64,000 nucleotides of DNA. Origin: Jatrophihabitans endophyticus. GTDB taxonomy: Bacteria; Actinomycetota; Actinomycetes; Mycobacteriales; Jatrophihabitantaceae. Under the pieces are notes generated by a model that was given only the letters and a program-made list of their open reading frames with translations, had not been told where the DNA came from and did no database searches. Of the stretch, positions 53,491-61,251 are shown piece by piece. Every line of letters begins with the position of its first letter. Within the stretch, counting starts at the first letter, position 1. The position numbers and the translations under genes were made by a program. The DNA lies in the NCBI RefSeq assembly GCF_900129455.1, contig NZ_FQVU01000001.1:620001-684000 (forward strand). The letters run 5' to 3'.

Positions 53491-53939
53491 CGACGGCGAC
53501 GAGCACGATGCGCACGACGTGATTCGTCGACCGTGGACGCAGTGCGCGCGCCCGCACCACGTCCGGACCGCATCGACGACTCCCCACCGCCATCGGCCGG
53601 AGGCCGTTCGGACTGCGGTCGATGTCCGCAGGTGTCGCCGCAGGTCTCTCGTGTCGAGGCCGCAGGTGAACGCCTGCTCGGGGCCAGGGCGGCCCGGGAC
53701 GCTGACTGTTTCAGCCCCACGGGCCTACGCACGCGACCGGCCCGGGCCGGTCGCATCCGCATTGCCATGGTGCCCCGTCCCGCGCGACGAACGATCATGA
53801 CGCGCCAGGGGACGAAAGGGGCGCTTCGGTGGCAGGATTGCCGGCTTCCGGCCAGGATGGACGCTGCCGGGACCGGCTGCTCAACCAGAAGCGCACGGGT
53901 GCGACACCGATCCCGGATGTGACCGTCGGGGTGCCCGCA
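53491..53939. other. Stretch without a recognisable gene
   Basis: About 450 bp. Several open frames exist on both strands but none shows a known domain, a convincing start signal, or a hydrophobic pattern typical of real proteins. I found no second copy of the tRNA 3' end and no integrase, so an attachment site is not supported. Confidence 0.5.
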
Positions 53940-54271
53940 CCGCCGCCGCGAGTGACGAGCTCGTGAACCGGGTCGACCGGGGCCCAGTCTGGATCGGCGA
54001 AGGCCCCTGCCTCCACGCCGCGACCGACAAGACCGCGACGCTGGTCACCAGCAGCTGACCATCCACGCCAGCAGCGTGGAGGAGAACCTGCGCATCGCAC
54101 CGACCTTCCGCGACGTCATCGGCCAGGCCAAGGGCATCCTGATGGAGCGCTACAAGATCGGCGGCGGCCGACGCGTTCGACCTGCTGCTGTCCTCCTCGC
54201 AGCACACACAACGCACACCGCAGCACGTGGCCGAGCACCTCACCGTCACCGGAGAACTCCCCCGCGACTGA
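53940..54271 (+). pseudogene. Broken GAF-ANTAR regulator gene
   Basis: Three pieces of one family are out of register. 'WIGEGPCLHAATDKTATLVTSS' (ending at a stop at 54056-54058) matches the GAF domain start of GAF-ANTAR antitermination regulators. 'SRDVIGQAKGILMERYKI'-type sequence ('FRDVIGQAKGILMERYKIGG', about 54112-54165) is the ANTAR helix in a different frame. 'ADAFDLLLSSSQHTQRTPQHVAEHLTVTGELP' continues to a stop at 54269-54271, back in the first frame. The central GAF portion is missing. A deletion and a frameshift explain this. An intact ANTAR protein would bind paired RNA hairpins; this copy cannot. Confidence 0.7.
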
Positions 54272-55044
54272 GGGCCTAACGCCGGACATCGGGAAGCCAC
54301 CGCACGAGGCGGGTCGTCCGCGGCATCACCGAAAGCGCTATGTGACCGAGGAAACATGGGCCGTAGGTCCCTCATGTCGCCATTGCATTGCACACAACGT
54401 AACTGCTGGGTCATGCTGATTCGACGCAGTCGACCATGGCTGCCGGCGTCACATGCAGACCCGGTGAACCCCCGCCTCCGGGCCCCGCAGCTCCACCGAC
54501 GCGAACCCGTCGATGCGCTCGGCTCCGGCGAACCCCCGCCACCGGCTCCGAGCACTCGACAGCAGGAGTGGCTTCGCCCGTACCCGGTCACCCCACGACC
54601 GGGTACGGCGAAGCGCTTCGCGCCCGCGACCTGCGCGGAGACCCGCCCTCTTGCGATCATCTCCCCGGCGCATCCCGGAGCGACCCGGGGGGGTGGCACA
54701 CCACGCCGCAACCCAGGGGCGGGGCCGCTACCGGCTGGTCCGGGTTCCGTCGTCAGCTGCTCGCCGCTGACGACGCTTCCCTCGGGCAACTCGGCCGTCC
54801 CCCGCAGGTCGGTCGACCACCGGACCGAGGTTGTTCTCGAGCTCGGACGCCCCCACGTTCGCGCCATCAACGAAAACCGGCCTTCCCTGGCCGTCCACTC
54901 GTGTCCGCTTGTAAGCGTAGGCCCGTCTTATTGCGCACAAAACACTTCTGGCACACGAACTACACATCGCACGCACAGCCACGCACCGGCCGACCCCGAA
55001 CACGACACCACTTCCTCAGGGGCACGGCACGCCCGCGGGCAGCC
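54272..55044. other. Degenerate stretch without a recognisable gene
   Basis: About 770 bp, locally richer in A and T than its surroundings (for example 54340-54420 and 54880-54960). Open frames on both strands are short, lack known domains and have no ribosome-binding sites. It may be decayed coding sequence left by the same events that broke the ANTAR gene. The end leads into the promoter at 55045. Confidence 0.5.
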
Positions 55045-55074
55045 TTGACAGGAAACCAGATGGTTTCCTATGGT
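55045..55074 (+). promoter_or_regulatory. Promoter with operator palindrome filling the spacer (ArsR-SRPBCC gene)
   Basis: TTGACA (55045-55050, perfect -35) and TATGGT (55069-55074) are spaced 18 bp. The perfect palindrome AGGAAACCA-GA-TGGTTTCCT (55050-55069) occupies exactly the spacer. Transcription would start near 55081, the first base of the GTG start codon. Binding of a repressor here would block RNA polymerase. Self-repression by the ArsR domain is the simplest reading (inference). Confidence 0.75.
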
Positions 55075-55080
55075 CTCGTC

Positions 55081-55842
55081 GTGGAACCGGTGTTCAAGGC
55101 GCTCGCCGACGGCACTCGCCGCGCGCTGCTCGACGACCTGTTCCAGCACGACGGGCAGACCCTGGTCAGCCTGGCCGGCCGATTCGAGATGACCCGGGTC
55201 GCGGTCGCCAAGCACCTGCGCCTGCTCGAGGAAGCCGGCTTGGTCGTCTCGCGGCGTCGGGGACGGGAGAAGTTGCACTACCTGAACCCCGTTCCCATCC
55301 GGCTCGTCCACGACCGGTGGGTGACCAAGTACACCGAGGCCTGGGCGGGTGGCCTCGTCGATCTCCAACGCGACCTGGAGGCGGGCATGGAGAAGGTGTT
55401 CGAGATCTACATCCGCACGACCCCCGAGCGGCTGTGGCAGGCGATCGTCGACCCGGACGTGCGCGCCCGGTACCAGTTCGGGGCACGCGTCGAGTCCGGG
55501 TGGACGCCCGGGTCGAGCTATCGGGTGGAACACCCCGGGGCGGCGGATGCACTCGTCGAAGGCGAGAACATCGAGGTCGAACCCCCGCGACGGCTGGTGC
55601 AGACCTATCACGCGATCTGGGACGACACCATCGCCGCCGAGGGCACGAGCCGCGTGACGTGGGAGATCGAACCCGTCGACGACACCTGTCGGCTCACCGT
55701 CACGCACGACGAGTTGCGCGAGAACGTCGACCCGCATCTGTACGGCGGCTGGCCGATGATGCTGTCCGGCCTCAAGACGTGGCTCGAGACCGGTGCGGAG
55801 CTGACCACGCCCGGCTCCATCAAGTACGGCAGCTCCCGATGA
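55081..55842 (+). CDS. ArsR-type regulator fused to SRPBCC (AHSA1) domain
   Basis: 253 residues from the GTG at 55081. An N-terminal winged helix (about 1-95; 'EPVFKALADGTRRALLDDLFQ', 'RFEMTRVAVAKHLRLLEEAGLVVSRRRGREKLHYL') is the ArsR/SmtB fold without metal-binding Cys. It is fused to an AHSA1/START-like domain (about 105-250; 'KVFEIYIRTTPERLWQAIVDPD'), which has a hydrophobic cavity for a small ligand. One protein could thus sense a ligand and control its own promoter. There is no Shine-Dalgarno sequence; the start coincides with the predicted transcription start. An ATG at 55060 lies inside the operator and is unlikely to be used. The VOC gene overlaps its stop by 4 bp. Confidence 0.85.
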   Translation: MEPVFKALADGTRRALLDDLFQHDGQTLVSLAGRFEMTRVAVAKHLRLLEEAGLVVSRRRGREKLHYLNPVPIRLVHDRWVTKYTEAWAGGLVDLQRDLEAGMEKVFEIYIRTTPERLWQAIVDPDVRARYQFGARVESGWTPGSSYRVEHPGAADALVEGENIEVEPPRRLVQTYHAIWDDTIAAEGTSRVTWEIEPVDDTCRLTVTHDELRENVDPHLYGGWPMMLSGLKTWLETGAELTTPGSIKYGSSR

Positions 55843-56228
55843 CCCCCGCCGCCACGCCGACGGTCATCACCGGTGTCCGCGCGATCAGCATCCCGGTCGA
55901 GAACCAGGATGCCGCCCTGCGCTTCTACGTCGACACGATCGGCTTCACCGTCCGCCGCGACGACCCCACCCCGGGCGGTGGCCGATGGATCGAGCTGGCA
56001 CCCGGCCGGACCGATGACCCCGTCGTCACCCTCGAGATCGCCGCCGCCGACATCGTTCGCGGCGCCATCGGCATCCGATTCACCGCCGACGACGCGCAGG
56101 CCGCCCACGCAGCACTCACGGCCGCGGGCGTCGACACCGACGACATCCTGCGCTGGCCGGGCGTGCCCGCCATGTTCGCCTTCCGCGACCCCGACGGCAA
56201 CGCCTTCTCCGTCACCGAGACGGCCTGA
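55839..56228 (+). CDS. VOC-family (glyoxalase/bleomycin resistance) protein
   Basis: 129 residues. Two half-folds: 'VRAISIPVENQDAALRFYVDTIGFTVRRD' and 'AMFAFRDPDGNAFSVTETA'. The first-half metal residue position and the terminal Glu are compatible with a metal site, though the usual His is not obvious, so it could be a ligand-binding or resistance protein rather than an enzyme. ATG overlaps the upstream stop (ATGA), so it is translationally coupled to the ArsR-SRPBCC regulator and likely acts on the compound that the regulator senses (inference). Confidence 0.82.
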   Translation: MTPAATPTVITGVRAISIPVENQDAALRFYVDTIGFTVRRDDPTPGGGRWIELAPGRTDDPVVTLEIAAADIVRGAIGIRFTADDAQAAHAALTAAGVDTDDILRWPGVPAMFAFRDPDGNAFSVTETA

Positions 56229-56320
56229 CCGGCCCAGGCCCGCCCCCGCGAACCGGAGCCGGACCGGCCGCGCAGTCGACGCGGACAGTACTGGCCCCGG
56301 GCAGACATCCTGAGCCAAAC

Positions 56321-56334
56321 TGTGATCGATAACA
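56321..56334. promoter_or_regulatory. Putative LacI-family operator, site a
   Basis: TGTGATCGATAACA, a 14-bp near-palindrome matching three other sites (56428-56441, 62508-62521, 62691-62704). It lies 139 bp upstream of the lacI start. Confidence 0.6.
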
Positions 56335-56427
56335 GACAGCCAGGTCGCACAACACGGCGAAGAACGGTGTCGCCACAGGATTTCCATAATCCTTGCGCTG
56401 TGCGCGACGTTGACGCTTTACCTCTTC

Positions 56428-56441
56428 TGTTATCGCTATCA
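56428..56441. promoter_or_regulatory. Putative LacI-family operator, site b
   Basis: On the minus strand it reads TGATAGCGATAACA. It lies between TTGACG (56410-56415) and the TATCCT element (56461-56466) ahead of the lacI gene, so it is well placed for autoregulation. Confidence 0.65.
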
Positions 56442-56472
56442 GGCTCGTCGGGCAGGCCGCTATCCTGACGCG

Positions 56473-57486
56473 GTGACTTCTCGGCCGCCTGCCCTGCAGG
56501 ACGTCGCGACGCGTGCCGGTGTGTCCGCACAGACGGTGTCGCGGGTCCTCAACGAGCACCCGCATGTGTCCGCCTCGACGCGGGCCGCGGTGAAGCAGGC
56601 CATCAGCGACCTCGGGTACCGGCGCAACATGTCGGCGCGAATGCTGGCGACCGGCCGCAGCAATGTCATCGGCGTGATCGCGCCGAGCTCGCTGCTGTAC
56701 GGCCCGTCCTCGATGGTCGACGGGCTCAGCCGAGCAGCCCGCGCGGCGTCGATGTCGTTCTCGGTCGACCACCTCGTCGAGTTCGACGAGGCCGCGGTGA
56801 GCGAGTCGATCGACAGGCTGCTGAGCCACGGCGTGGCTGGGCTGCTCGCGGTGCTGCCGCTGGATTCCGCCGTCGCGACGGCCGCCACGCTACTGCCCGG
56901 CGGGACCCCGCTGGTGACGGTCGACGGTCAGCCGGACGGCGGCGCCGGATCGGTGGGCGTCGACCAGTACGGCGGCGCCGTCATCGCGACCGAGCACCTG
57001 CTCGCGACCGGGCACGACACCGTGTGGCACGTGGCCGGGCCGGCGGACTGGAACGACAGCCGGGCTCGCGAGGCCGGCTGGCGCGACACGCTGCTCGGTC
57101 GCGGCCTCGAACTGCCACCGGTCAGCCGGGGCGACTGGTCGCCGGCGTCCGGGTACGAGGCGGGTCGCATGTTGGCGCGCATACCCGACTGCACCGCGAT
57201 CTTCGCGGCCAACGATCACATGGCCCTCGGTGTGGCGCGAGCGCTGCAGGAGCACGGCCGTCGTGTTCCCGAGGACGTCCGTCTCGTGGGTTTCGACGAC
57301 GTCCCCGAGTCGGCGTTCTATGCACCGCCGCTGACGACCATCCACCAGGACTTCGCCGCCGTCGGCCGCGCCGGACTCGAACTGCTGATCGAACAGATCG
57401 AGACGCCGGGCGCAGCCGCGCGGTCTGTGCTGATACCGGCGACGCTCGTGACGCGAGCATCGAGTGCGGGCGAGCAGACCCGCTAG
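56473..57486 (+). CDS. LacI-family transcriptional regulator
   Basis: 337 residues from the GTG at 56473. The helix-turn-helix 'ALQDVATRAGVSAQTVSRVLNEHPHVS' (7-33) is standard LacI. A periplasmic-binding-like ligand domain follows, with 'VIGVIAPSSLLYGPSSMVDGL', 'AIFAANDHMALGVARALQEHGRRVPEDVRLVGFDDVPESAFYAPPLTTIHQD' in pieces of the usual pattern. TATCCT lies 6 bp upstream of the start and there is no ribosome-binding site, so a leaderless message is likely. It converges on the permease gene and shares the palindromic CTAG as both stop codons. It probably represses the transporter and kinase genes that carry the same operator. Confidence 0.92.
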   Translation: MTSRPPALQDVATRAGVSAQTVSRVLNEHPHVSASTRAAVKQAISDLGYRRNMSARMLATGRSNVIGVIAPSSLLYGPSSMVDGLSRAARAASMSFSVDHLVEFDEAAVSESIDRLLSHGVAGLLAVLPLDSAVATAATLLPGGTPLVTVDGQPDGGAGSVGVDQYGGAVIATEHLLATGHDTVWHVAGPADWNDSRAREAGWRDTLLGRGLELPPVSRGDWSPASGYEAGRMLARIPDCTAIFAANDHMALGVARALQEHGRRVPEDVRLVGFDDVPESAFYAPPLTTIHQDFAAVGRAGLELLIEQIETPGAAARSVLIPATLVTRASSAGEQTR

Positions 57487-58532
57487 GTACCGGGTGGCGC
57501 GACACGGCGGCTGATGGTCGCCTGCACGACCACCACCACGAGCAGGAACGCGCCCGAGACCACCTGCTGCACGTAGGAATTCAGGTTGGCACCCTGGACG
57601 ATCAGGTTCTGGATCACGAACAGCAGGCTGATACCGGCGAGCGAGCCCAGGATCGAGCCCACGCCACCGGCCAGCAACGTCCCGCCGATGACCACGGCGG
57701 CGATCGCCTGCAACTCGTAGGAGTCGCCGATGCGTGCTTCCTGTCCGCCGCCGCTCTGCGCGGTGGTGAGGATGCCGGCGATGCCCGCACAGAGCCCGCT
57801 GATGACGTAGACGAGGGTCGTCGCGCGGCGGACCGGCAGACCCATCAGCTCGGCCGCGGGGGTGTTGCCACCGATGGCCTGGATGTTCTGACCGAAGGCG
57901 GTCCGGTTCAGCACCAGCCAGCCGACTCCGAACACCGCGAGCGCGATCCAGACCGGCGTGCCGATCGTCGCGAGCGCGCCGGTCCCCAGCGCCTCGAACG
58001 CCTTGGACCCCGGCACCCGTGGCACCGAGTTGCCCTCGTCGGTGATGAAGAAGACGATCCCGCGCACGCCGCCGAGCCCCGCCAGCGTGACGATGAAGGC
58101 AGGCAGTCTCGTGTACGCGACGATCACCCCTTGGACGACACCGACGAATGCGCAGGACAGCAGGGGGACGAGGATCGCGGCCGCCGAGCCGTAGATCGAG
58201 TACTGGGCGCTGAGGATCACGGCGAGCGCGTAGGTCGAGCCCACCGAGAGGTCGATGCCGCCGCTGATGATCACGAAGGTCATGCCGGCGGAGATGATGG
58301 CGAGGAACGAAGCCGCGAGCGCGACGTTGCGGAAATTGTCGGCAGATCCGAACGTGGGCACGATCAGCAGGCCGAGCACGACCACGAGCGCCAGTGCCAC
58401 CACGGCGCCGTTGCGCAGGAGCAGCGAGGTGACGTTGCGTCCCCGCGCGATCGCCGCCTCGCGGCCGCCGTTCTCGGCCGGTGCCGTCACCGGGCCGGTG
58501 TCGTCGAGTCTCACCACTGGGGTGTCGGTCAT
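57483..58532 (-). CDS. Sugar ABC transporter permease (YjfF/RbsC type)
   Basis: 349 residues with about ten membrane segments. 'FVIISGGIDLSVGSTYALAVIL' and 'AVVIGGTLLAGGVGSILGSLAG' are the hallmark motifs of RbsC/AraH-type permeases. The start overlaps the stop of the next permease by 4 bp (ATGA). Two different permeases in one operon is the arrangement of the E. coli YtfQRT-YjfF galactofuranose importer. Confidence 0.88.
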   Translation of the reverse strand: MTDTPVVRLDDTGPVTAPAENGGREAAIARGRNVTSLLLRNGAVVALALVVVLGLLIVPTFGSADNFRNVALAASFLAIISAGMTFVIISGGIDLSVGSTYALAVILSAQYSIYGSAAAILVPLLSCAFVGVVQGVIVAYTRLPAFIVTLAGLGGVRGIVFFITDEGNSVPRVPGSKAFEALGTGALATIGTPVWIALAVFGVGWLVLNRTAFGQNIQAIGGNTPAAELMGLPVRRATTLVYVISGLCAGIAGILTTAQSGGGQEARIGDSYELQAIAAVVIGGTLLAGGVGSILGSLAGISLLFVIQNLIVQGANLNSYVQQVVSGAFLLVVVVVQATISRRVAPPGT

Positions 58533-59575
58533 CGGTTCCTCCAGGGACGCTGCACCAGCACCGCGGCGACGATGATGAGGGCCTCGACCACGCGGGCCAC
58601 CGAGTCCCGGATGCCGTGCGAGACCAACGTGTTCTCGAGAAGCTGGATGAGCACGGCGCCGGCCATGGTTCCGAGGACGCGGACCCGGCCACCGGTGAGC
58701 AGCGTGCCCCCGATGACGACGGCGGTGATGGCCGTGAGCTCGATGTTGATGCCGACGTAGGACGGATCAGCAGCGCGGATGCGCGCGGTGCTGATGACGC
58801 CGGCGATGCCCGCGAGCAGGCCCGAGATGGCGTACACCGTGACGAGGGTGCGGCGCACCGGCACACCGGCCAGTCGGCTGGCGCGCAGGTTTCCGCCCAC
58901 GGCCAGCAGGCGGTAGCCGAACGCGGTGCGGTGCAACAGCACCGCGGCCAGCACCGCGAGGACGACAGCGAGCCAGAAGATGTCGGGCATCGTCAGGAAC
59001 TTGGCATCGCGGATCGTGCCGAAGAACGGGGGGAACAGCTCGACCAGCGCGCCACCGGTGATGACGAGGGCCAGGCCGCGGCCGCCGACCAGCATCGCCA
59101 GCGTCGCCACGATCGGCTGCACACGCCCGACGGCGACGACCGCACCGTTGACCGCCCCGACCACGACCGCGAGAACGAGCGCGACGACGATCGCCACCCC
59201 GATCGGCAGGCCGAACCCGTCGTCGCCGAAGGCTTTCGCCGTCATGGCGGCGGCGATCGCCATGACCGCGCCCACCGACAGATCGACCCCGCCGGTTCCG
59301 ATCACGAGCGCCATGCCGAGCGAGACCATCGCCACCACCGAGGTCTGCACCGCCAGGAGCTGAATGGTCTCCAGCGTGAGGAAGTTGTTCGTCGCGACCA
59401 CGTTGACGAGCACGAGTACCGCGAGCGCCACGTACACACCGCGGTCGCGCAGCCAGCCACCCCACGCACCGACGTCGGGACGGCCACGACGCCGGGCCGC
59501 CGGAACCGCCGGCGTCTCGGCGTCGGCGGCCGATGAGCCGAGCTCGTCGGCATGCTTGGTCAGGTCGGTCTTCAT
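58529..59575 (-). CDS. Sugar ABC transporter permease (YtfT/RbsC type)
   Basis: 348 residues from the ATG at 59575, which overlaps the ATPase stop by 4 bp. A charged N-terminus precedes about ten membrane segments. 'LVIGTGGVDLSVGAVMAIAAAM' and 'AVVIGGTLLTGGRVRVLGTMAG' match the RbsC family. It is paralogous to its downstream neighbour and likely forms a heterodimer with it. Confidence 0.88.
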   Translation of the reverse strand: MKTDLTKHADELGSSAADAETPAVPAARRRGRPDVGAWGGWLRDRGVYVALAVLVLVNVVATNNFLTLETIQLLAVQTSVVAMVSLGMALVIGTGGVDLSVGAVMAIAAAMTAKAFGDDGFGLPIGVAIVVALVLAVVVGAVNGAVVAVGRVQPIVATLAMLVGGRGLALVITGGALVELFPPFFGTIRDAKFLTMPDIFWLAVVLAVLAAVLLHRTAFGYRLLAVGGNLRASRLAGVPVRRTLVTVYAISGLLAGIAGVISTARIRAADPSYVGINIELTAITAVVIGGTLLTGGRVRVLGTMAGAVLIQLLENTLVSHGIRDSVARVVEALIIVAAVLVQRPWRNR

Positions 59576-61140
59576 CGACAACCCTCCGCGACCGAGCTGG
59601 TGAGGCTGGGTGCGTCGTCCGCCGCGGCCCCCGCGATGGTGTCCATGATCCGGTCCTCCGTGATGTCCTCGCCGAACAGCGATGCGAGCTGGCTGCCGTC
59701 TCGGAGCACGACCACGGTGTCCGAGCCCTCGACGACCTCTTCGAGTTCGGAGCTGACGAGCACGACGGCCAGCCCCTTCTCGGCCAACTCGGCCACCAGG
59801 CCCTGGACCTCGGCCTTCGCGCCGACGTCGATGCCGCGGGTCGGCTCGTCCAGCAGCAGCACCTTGGGGTTCAGGCACAGCAGGCGGGCGAGCAGCACCT
59901 TCTGCTGATTACCGCCGGACAGCTCCGACACCTTCTGCCTCGGGCTCGCGGCCTTGATCCGCAGCCGCCGGATGTAGACGTCCACGATCTCGTCCAGCTT
60001 CGACCGGTTGACGAAACCGGCCCTGGTCAGTTGCGGCAGCGCCGCGAGACCGATGTTGTCGCGGATGGAGAGGTCGGGGATGATGCCGTCCGCCTTGCGG
60101 TCCTCGGGCAGGAAGGCGACCCCACGACGCAATCGCGAGGCAGGTGTCTGCCGTCGCGTGGGCCGCCCCGCGATGCTCACCGTGCCGGAATCCAGCGGCA
60201 GCGCGCCGAAGAGGGCACGGGCGGTCTCGGAACGACCGGAGCCGAGCAGGCCGGCGAGCCCCACGACCTCGCCCGGCCGCACCGCCAACGACACGTCGTC
60301 GAGCACCAGCCTGCGCCGCAGGTTGGCTGCCTCGAGCACCGGCGGCGCGTCGGCAACGGGGGCCCGGTCGGCGAGTCCGGTCAGCTTGCCGTCGTCGAGA
60401 TCGGCGGCGTCGCGGCCGAGCATGCGCGAGATGAGCTGCCGTCTGCTGGTCTGCGCAGTGGCGCCGGTCCAGATGAGCCTGCCGTCACGCAGGACGGTGA
60501 TGGTGTCGCACGCGCGGAACACCTCGTCCAGCTTGTGCGACACGTACACGACCGCGACGCCGTCGGCGCTGAGCAGCTGCACCACCGCGAGCAGCTTCTC
60601 GACCTCCCGCGGTTCCAGCGAGGACGTCGGCTCGTCCATGATGACGACCTTGGCCGACGTCGAGACCGCCCGCGCGATCGCCACCATCTGCTGGATGCCA
60701 AGACCGAGTTCGCCGAGGGGACGGCGCACGTCGACGGCGACGCCGAGCCGGTCGAGCTGCGCGGCCGACTCGCGGTTCATGCGACGCAGGTCGAGCATGC
60801 CGGCGCGGCTCAGCTCCCGGCCCAGGAAGAAGTTGCGGGCCACGGACAGCTGCGGGGCGAGGTGGACCTCCTGGTAGATGGTCGCGATGCCGGCCTGTTG
60901 CGCGGCCCGCGGCGATGAGAACTCCACTGGCTCGCCGGCCAGGCTCACCGATCCCGATTCCGGCACGTATACGCCGGTGGCCAGCTTGATCAGGGTGGAC
61001 TTGCCGGCACCGTTCTCGCCGACGAGCGCGTGGACGGAACCGGGCATGAGGTCCAGCGACACATCACGCAGCGCGTGGACGCCGGCGAAGCTCTTGCTCA
61101 GCGCCCTTACCGACAGCGCCGGGGTCTCGGCCGATGTCAT
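59572..61140 (-). CDS. Sugar ABC transporter ATP-binding protein, double ABC (YtfR/RbsA type)
   Basis: 522 residues with two ABC domains. The first has Walker A 'GENGAGKST' (41-49), 'LGIQQMVAIARAVS' and 'VIMDEPTSSLE'. In the second the P-loop is the degenerate 'GLLGSGRSE' usual for this family, with 'LSGGNQQKVLLARLL' and 'LLLDEPTRGIDVG'. It energises the two permeases encoded next. A 111-bp gap with a hairpin separates it from the binding-protein gene upstream. Confidence 0.92.
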   Translation of the reverse strand: MTSAETPALSVRALSKSFAGVHALRDVSLDLMPGSVHALVGENGAGKSTLIKLATGVYVPESGSVSLAGEPVEFSSPRAAQQAGIATIYQEVHLAPQLSVARNFFLGRELSRAGMLDLRRMNRESAAQLDRLGVAVDVRRPLGELGLGIQQMVAIARAVSTSAKVVIMDEPTSSLEPREVEKLLAVVQLLSADGVAVVYVSHKLDEVFRACDTITVLRDGRLIWTGATAQTSRRQLISRMLGRDAADLDDGKLTGLADRAPVADAPPVLEAANLRRRLVLDDVSLAVRPGEVVGLAGLLGSGRSETARALFGALPLDSGTVSIAGRPTRRQTPASRLRRGVAFLPEDRKADGIIPDLSIRDNIGLAALPQLTRAGFVNRSKLDEIVDVYIRRLRIKAASPRQKVSELSGGNQQKVLLARLLCLNPKVLLLDEPTRGIDVGAKAEVQGLVAELAEKGLAVVLVSSELEEVVEGSDTVVVLRDGSQLASLFGEDITEDRIMDTIAGAAADDAPSLTSSVAEGCR

Positions 61141-61201
61141 CGTCGGTGATCCTTTCGTCAGCGCTGCGGCGGCGCGTGGTCGGCGGGGTGTGCCGACCGG
61201 C

Positions 61202-61234
61202 GCCGGCCCGGGCCTCGTGGGCAGCCGGGCCGGC
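61202..61234 (-). terminator. Intercistronic hairpin between binding-protein and ATPase genes
   Basis: A perfect 10-bp stem, GCCGGCCCGG (61202-61211) with CCGGGCCGGC (61225-61234), 13-base loop. It lies 17 bp after the binding-protein stop. In transporter operons such structures protect or attenuate the message so that the binding protein is made in excess. Confidence 0.55.
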
Positions 61235-61251
61235 GGGTCAGCTCGTATCGA

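Noticed and set aside
53336-53593. Minus-strand frame containing 'CPRQDSNLRSRLRRAVLYPLSYGG'
   Set aside because: This is the well-known false protein produced by reading the antisense strand of a tRNA gene. The tRNA-Arg explains the sequence.
54728-55003. Minus-strand frame 'RAYAYKRTRVDGQGRPVFVDGANVG...' as a gene
   Set aside because: No recognised domain, no ribosome-binding site and odd composition; too weak to call even as a pseudogene.
53390-55044. tRNA-Arg as attachment site of an integrated element
   Set aside because: No integrase, no excision genes and no duplicate of the tRNA 3' end were found downstream.
55060-55080. ATG at 55060 as start of the ArsR-SRPBCC gene
   Set aside because: It lies inside the operator and upstream of the predicted transcription start, without a ribosome-binding site. 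The GTG at 55081 also begins the conserved domain.
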